Translations under genes and position numbers: made by a program
Assembly: GCA_039715055.1 (NCBI GenBank)
Contig: JBDLID010000124.1
Location: 1-8,406, forward strand
Direction of reading: 5' to 3'
Length of the DNA stretch: 8,406 bases
Source: JBDLID01 sp039715055
GTDB taxonomy: Bacteria > Desulfobacterota > Desulfobulbia > Desulfobulbales > Desulfocapsaceae
In this document: positions 6,459 to 8,406 of the stretch, piece after piece
Layout: each line of letters opens with the position of its first letter
Numbering within the stretch: the stretch's first letter is position 1
The notes under the pieces: model-generated
What the model was told of the DNA's origin: nothing
What the model saw: the letters and a program-made list of their open reading frames with translations, nothing else
The model's database searches: none

Positions 6459-7286
6459 TCACACTATGTAGAAGACTGAAGGTTTAGTACCCAGATTCGT
6501 TTTACGCTGGATGGTAAACTCCTTATCAAGCAGTTTGGAGATCTCCGACTTGGGGTCGTTGAGATCGCCAAAGACCACAGCTCCGGTTCCCTTGCAGGCC
6601 TCAACACAGGCCGGCTCCTGGCCGAGGGCAAGGCGCTCGCCGCAGAAGTTGCACTTCTCGACGACACCTTTCATTCGGCTGGGGAAGCTGGAATTGTAGT
6701 TCTTGATATAGGGACGCGGGTCCTGCCAGTTGAAACTTCTGGCGCCATAGGGGCAGGCTGCCATGCAGAACCGGCAACCGATGCAGCGATGGTAATCCAT
6801 GGCCACGATGCCGTTGGTCTCAAGCTTGAAAGTCGCCTGAGTGGGACACGCACGGACACAGGGAGGATCGTCGCAGTGGTTACAGGTTACCGGAAAAGCG
6901 GTTTCTTTGACCAGTTTACCGGAGTGGTAGACGGAGTGGTCGGTGAACACGCCTTCAAAAGGCGCCTTCCAGATCCACTTGATCTCCCGTTTACGATCTT
7001 CAAAATGGGGGATATTGTGGGCACTGTTACATGCCGTAATGGCACCTTCGAGCAGCTTTGGATCCTTTTCAAAGGCCCGCATGTCAAAGACCATGCCGAG
7101 ACGAACTCCGCTGGGTGCGGCTTCGTGGCTGTCGCCATGTGCTGCCGGAGCAGCGCCATGACCTGCGTCAGGAGCGCTTGAGGCTACGGCATTTGAGGCG
7201 GTCAGTTTGACCACTGCCGGAGCACCTATTCCTGCCAGGGCAGAGGCACCGGCAAGCTTGAGAAACTTTCTTCTTTGCTTATCCAT
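6459..7286 (-). CDS. dsrO: DsrO, Tat-exported periplasmic iron-sulfur subunit of the DsrMKJOP complex
   Basis: The product has 275 residues. It starts with a twin-arginine signal (RRKFLK at 5-10, then a hydrophobic LAGASALAGIGAPAVV stretch and AVA at 33-35), so it should be exported folded with its clusters. A His/Ala-rich linker (about 36-58) follows. Cysteine motifs: C135, C138, C143, C147; C168, C171, C174, C178; and C212, C215, C227, C231. This fits three [4Fe-4S] sites of the DmsB/NrfC/HybA type. A lone C86 in TACNSAH stands where related proteins often have the first cysteine cluster. In the complex, DsrO transfers electrons between DsrP in the membrane and DsrJ in the periplasm. The ATG at 7286 overlaps the dsrJ stop by one base and has GGAG (7295-7298) eight bases upstream, inside dsrJ. 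Confidence 0.94.
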   Translation of the reverse strand: MDKQRRKFLKLAGASALAGIGAPAVVKLTASNAVASSAPDAGHGAAPAAHGDSHEAAPSGVRLGMVFDMRAFEKDPKLLEGAITACNSAHNIPHFEDRKREIKWIWKAPFEGVFTDHSVYHSGKLVKETAFPVTCNHCDDPPCVRACPTQATFKLETNGIVAMDYHRCIGCRFCMAACPYGARSFNWQDPRPYIKNYNSSFPSRMKGVVEKCNFCGERLALGQEPACVEACKGTGAVVFGDLNDPKSEISKLLDKEFTIQRKTNLGTKPSVFYIV

Positions 7287-7681
7287 TAGTGTGTCTCCTT
7301 CTTCGATGCTGCCTCTGTGGGGGTCAGGTGACAGTCCCAGCAGTAGGGCTTCACAGATGCATACTCATGGCAGGTGTCACAAAACTTTTCCTTGCTTGTA
7401 TGACATTCCATACAGGCCATTTGTAATCCCTTCCGGTACTTCTTGCCGCCAACTTCAACATAGCTCCGGTTGCCGTCTCTAAGTACATTGTCACGCCACT
7501 CGTTGAGCAGCTGCATGTGACTTTCACGCATCTCGCCGGCAGGCCGGACGCATTGTGTCCCTTCCGCCGGCAGCTCCGGCTTGGGCAGGTCTCCTGCACT
7601 CAAGCCGTTGAACCAGATGGGAAAAGTCACAAAGAGGACGAATATAATCAGTCCGGGTATGATTGTTCCTTTGTTATACAT
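7286..7681 (-). CDS. dsrJ: DsrJ, periplasmic triheme cytochrome c subunit of the DsrMKJOP complex
   Basis: The product has 131 residues, normal for DsrJ. An N-terminal hydrophobic segment (about 7-25) is a signal sequence or, more likely, an uncleaved membrane anchor, since no clear AxA cleavage site follows. Three CXXCH c-heme motifs are present: CMECH (90-94), CDTCH (101-105) and CWDCH (114-118). In studied DsrJ proteins one heme has unusual His/Cys ligation. C44, in GTQCVRP, lies in the expected upstream region and is the only cysteine outside the heme motifs, so it is the candidate ligand. The role is periplasmic electron or sulfur redox chemistry together with DsrO; the physiological substrate is not settled. 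The Shine-Dalgarno GGAGG (7691-7695) lies nine bases before the ATG. The gene is 27 bases downstream of dsrK. Confidence 0.95.
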   Translation of the reverse strand: MYNKGTIIPGLIIFVLFVTFPIWFNGLSAGDLPKPELPAEGTQCVRPAGEMRESHMQLLNEWRDNVLRDGNRSYVEVGGKKYRKGLQMACMECHTSKEKFCDTCHEYASVKPYCWDCHLTPTEAASKKETH

Positions 7682-7708
7682 TTGGTATTTCCTCCATTCC
7701 GGTCCGCT

Positions 7709-8406
7709 CTAAACCATGGTCCTGAGGCCTTCGGGAAGTTCAGACTCATTTCCCTCGGCATCATAACCCATGGCTCGTTTCTCATTATCCATTACCAGTG
7801 CATTGCCGACCAGCTCGGAAAGACCGCAAACCCCGCAGCCGGGATTCCAGTAGTCCATCAGAGAGGTCAGGGTGGCACGGTCAATGGCGCATACGCAGGA
7901 GAGCATGTTGACGTCATGCTTGTCGATGACATGCTTCACTGCATTGGCCCTTGGCAGACCGGAACGCATCCGCAGTTCCATAATTTCGTCGGTATTGAGC
8001 CCGGTACCGGATCCACAGCAGAATGTCTGCTCGCGGATGGTGTTCTCCGGCATCTCGTACCACTTGGGAACCACGTGGTCGAGAATGTAGCGCGGCTCGT
8101 CAATCAGGCCCATGGCCCGGGCCGGGTTACATGAGTCATGAAAGGTCGGGACCACATGGGCGTTCCGACTGGGATCAAACTTGATCTTCTTGTGGCGGAT
8201 CAGGTCAGCAACAAACTCGCTGATGTGAACCATCTTGGTGGACGCGGCGTTGTCGAACACGGTGCCGGTGATCGGTGACTTGGGCACCTCGAGGAAATCG
8301 GCAGGACCGTTCATGGTATCCATGTACTGATGGACGACACGCCACATATGGCCGCACTCACCGCCGATGATGTACTTGACTCCGAGACGCTTGGCCTCGG
8401 CGTACA
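7709..8406 (-). CDS. dsrK: DsrK, HdrD-like catalytic iron-sulfur subunit, C-terminal part (5' end beyond right edge)
   Basis: The frame is open through the right edge, giving the last 231 residues of a protein that usually has about 550; the ATG at 8347 is internal. Cysteine-rich (CCG-type) features of heterodisulfide-reductase-like proteins are visible, numbered within this fragment: C17 in GGECGHMWR, C92 in FHDSCNPAR, C129/C130 in TFCCGSG, C170 and C172 in LSCVCAID, and C190 and C193 in PGCGVCG. In this family the second set binds the noncubane [4Fe-4S] cluster of the active site. With the cytochrome b subunit DsrM, DsrK is understood to reduce the DsrC trisulfide produced by dissimilatory sulfite reductase, on the cytoplasmic side. 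The protein ends with an acidic, non-conserved-looking tail (EGNESELPEG). dsrJ follows after 27 bases, which marks it as part of the same operon. Confidence 0.93.
   Translation of the reverse strand, partial: YAEAKRLGVKYIIGGECGHMWRVVHQYMDTMNGPADFLEVPKSPITGTVFDNAASTKMVHISEFVADLIRHKKIKFDPSRNAHVVPTFHDSCNPARAMGLIDEPRYILDHVVPKWYEMPENTIREQTFCCGSGTGLNTDEIMELRMRSGLPRANAVKHVIDKHDVNMLSCVCAIDRATLTSLMDYWNPGCGVCGLSELVGNALVMDNEKRAMGYDAEGNESELPEGLRTMV

Noticed and set aside
7517..8134. 205-codon plus-strand open frame
   Set aside because: It is antisense to dsrJ and dsrK and spans their intergenic gap; no recognisable protein features.
1..8406. CRISPR arrays, tRNA or rRNA genes, insertion-sequence ends, phage genes
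   Set aside because: No spaced direct repeats, RNA-gene signatures, transposase motifs or terminal inverted repeats were seen.

Overview
The window comes from a sulfur-metabolising bacterium, most likely a sulfate-reducing or sulfur-disproportionating member of the Desulfobacterota. The main evidence is the right-hand half, which carries four consecutive minus-strand genes that read as dsrK-dsrJ-dsrO-dsrP. These encode most of the DsrMKJOP transmembrane complex, which links the membrane quinone pool and the periplasm to cytoplasmic sulfite reduction through DsrC. A Desulfobulbales-like host is possible, but the sequence alone does not settle it.

Left part (1-4308, plus strand): signal transduction. 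First is the 3' end of a hybrid histidine kinase (1-843) with an ATPase domain and a receiver. Next is a secreted periplasmic solute-binding protein of the amino-acid-binding type (988-1857). Then comes a complete 776-residue membrane hybrid kinase (1978-4308): periplasmic sensor, HAMP, PAS, HisKA, HATPase and receiver. The solute-binding protein and the kinase look like a periplasmic ligand sensor and its kinase partner. A terminator-like hairpin sits between them. Neither kinase carries an HPt domain and no output regulator is visible, so the downstream phosphorelay partners must lie elsewhere.

Middle (4309-5245): a convergent junction of about 180 bases with no convincing gene, then a minus-strand class I SAM-dependent methyltransferase (4491-5180). 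Directly upstream of the methyltransferase, at 5212-5245, is a 12-bp GC-rich hairpin followed by seven T on the minus strand. This is a textbook intrinsic terminator for the dsr operon.

Right part (5273-8406, minus strand): dsrP (NrfD-like quinone-interacting membrane protein), dsrO (Tat-exported ferredoxin-like protein), dsrJ (triheme cytochrome c) and the 3' portion of dsrK (HdrD-like catalytic iron-sulfur subunit). The genes are separated by 27, -1 and 7 bases, and dsrJ, dsrO and dsrP each have a good ribosome-binding site. The rest of dsrK, and presumably dsrM, lie beyond the right edge.

I do not see a clearly new biological system. The most useful second looks are the terminator between dsrP and the methyltransferase, the hairpin between the binding protein and its kinase, and cysteine-motif details in DsrO and DsrK.
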